From Amphimedon queenslandica (taxonomy: Eukaryota; Porifera; Demospongiae; Haplosclerida; Niphatidae), in contig NW_003546823.1 in NCBI RefSeq assembly GCF_000090795.2, positions 17,379 to 49,742 of the forward strand: a stretch of DNA of 32,364 nt, given 5' to 3'. A model generated the notes under the pieces. The model made no database searches and was not told the DNA's origin. It was given only the letters and a program-made list of their open reading frames with translations. The position numbers and the translations under genes are program-made. Positions within the stretch are counted from its first letter, which is position 1; each line of letters opens with the position of its first letter. Positions 32,266 through 32,364 of the stretch are shown here, in pieces.

Positions 32266-32364
32266 TCTGATGTACACACAAATTGTGTTTTTTAGATATT
32301 TCGAATTCAGCTCTCTCACAGGGACAGGAAGCAATGCCAGCAACAAAGCAAGTTATATAAAGAC

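Overview
The window looks like nuclear DNA of an early-branching animal, most probably a demosponge such as Amphimedon. The reasons are AT-rich sequence, many very short GT-AG introns (about 40-60 nt), dense TACATGTA-type dispersed repeats, an animal-type ABCA transporter, and two membrane-protein families of the kind seen in sponge and other marine invertebrate genomes. The species is an inference; the eukaryotic multi-exon structure is read directly. All five recognised genes lie on the minus strand, so transcription runs from the right end of the window to the left.

Region by region, in plus-strand coordinates. 1-282 is the first exon of a secreted or membrane protein that runs off the left edge. 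283-1514 is intergenic with a fold-back. 1515-3571 is a complete six-exon paralogue of that gene: signal peptide, two related ectodomain units, Ser/Thr stalk, one membrane helix, tyrosine-rich tail (603 residues). 3762-25217 is one ABCA-family full transporter that I assembled as 41 exons joining without a frame break into 1,905 residues; it has both nucleotide-binding domains and the C-terminal VFINFA motif. Its introns hold a collection of inverted-repeat (MITE-like) elements, a 176-bp tandem array, a tRNA-like sequence and long microsatellites. 25537-26051 is a two-exon eIF5A gene (155 residues) with the hypusine lysine at position 50. 26635-30438 is a two-exon gene for a 1,247-residue protein with a beta-helix-like ectodomain, a Cys-rich neck and 8-9 predicted membrane helices. 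30439-32364 is mostly repeats, with a 186-bp tandem array and one weak candidate exon at the right edge.

The genes do not form an obvious pathway. eIF5A is a housekeeping translation factor, the ABCA protein a probable lipid exporter, and the other three are surface proteins. The most unusual biology is in the surface proteins (duplicated ectodomain units, tandem YDxP motifs in the receptor tail, beta-helix plus multi-pass architecture), in extra cysteine-rich parts of the transporter, and in the record of nested and precisely delimited mobile elements in its introns. Gene models come from manual reading of splice sites and reading phase; no transcript or database evidence was available.
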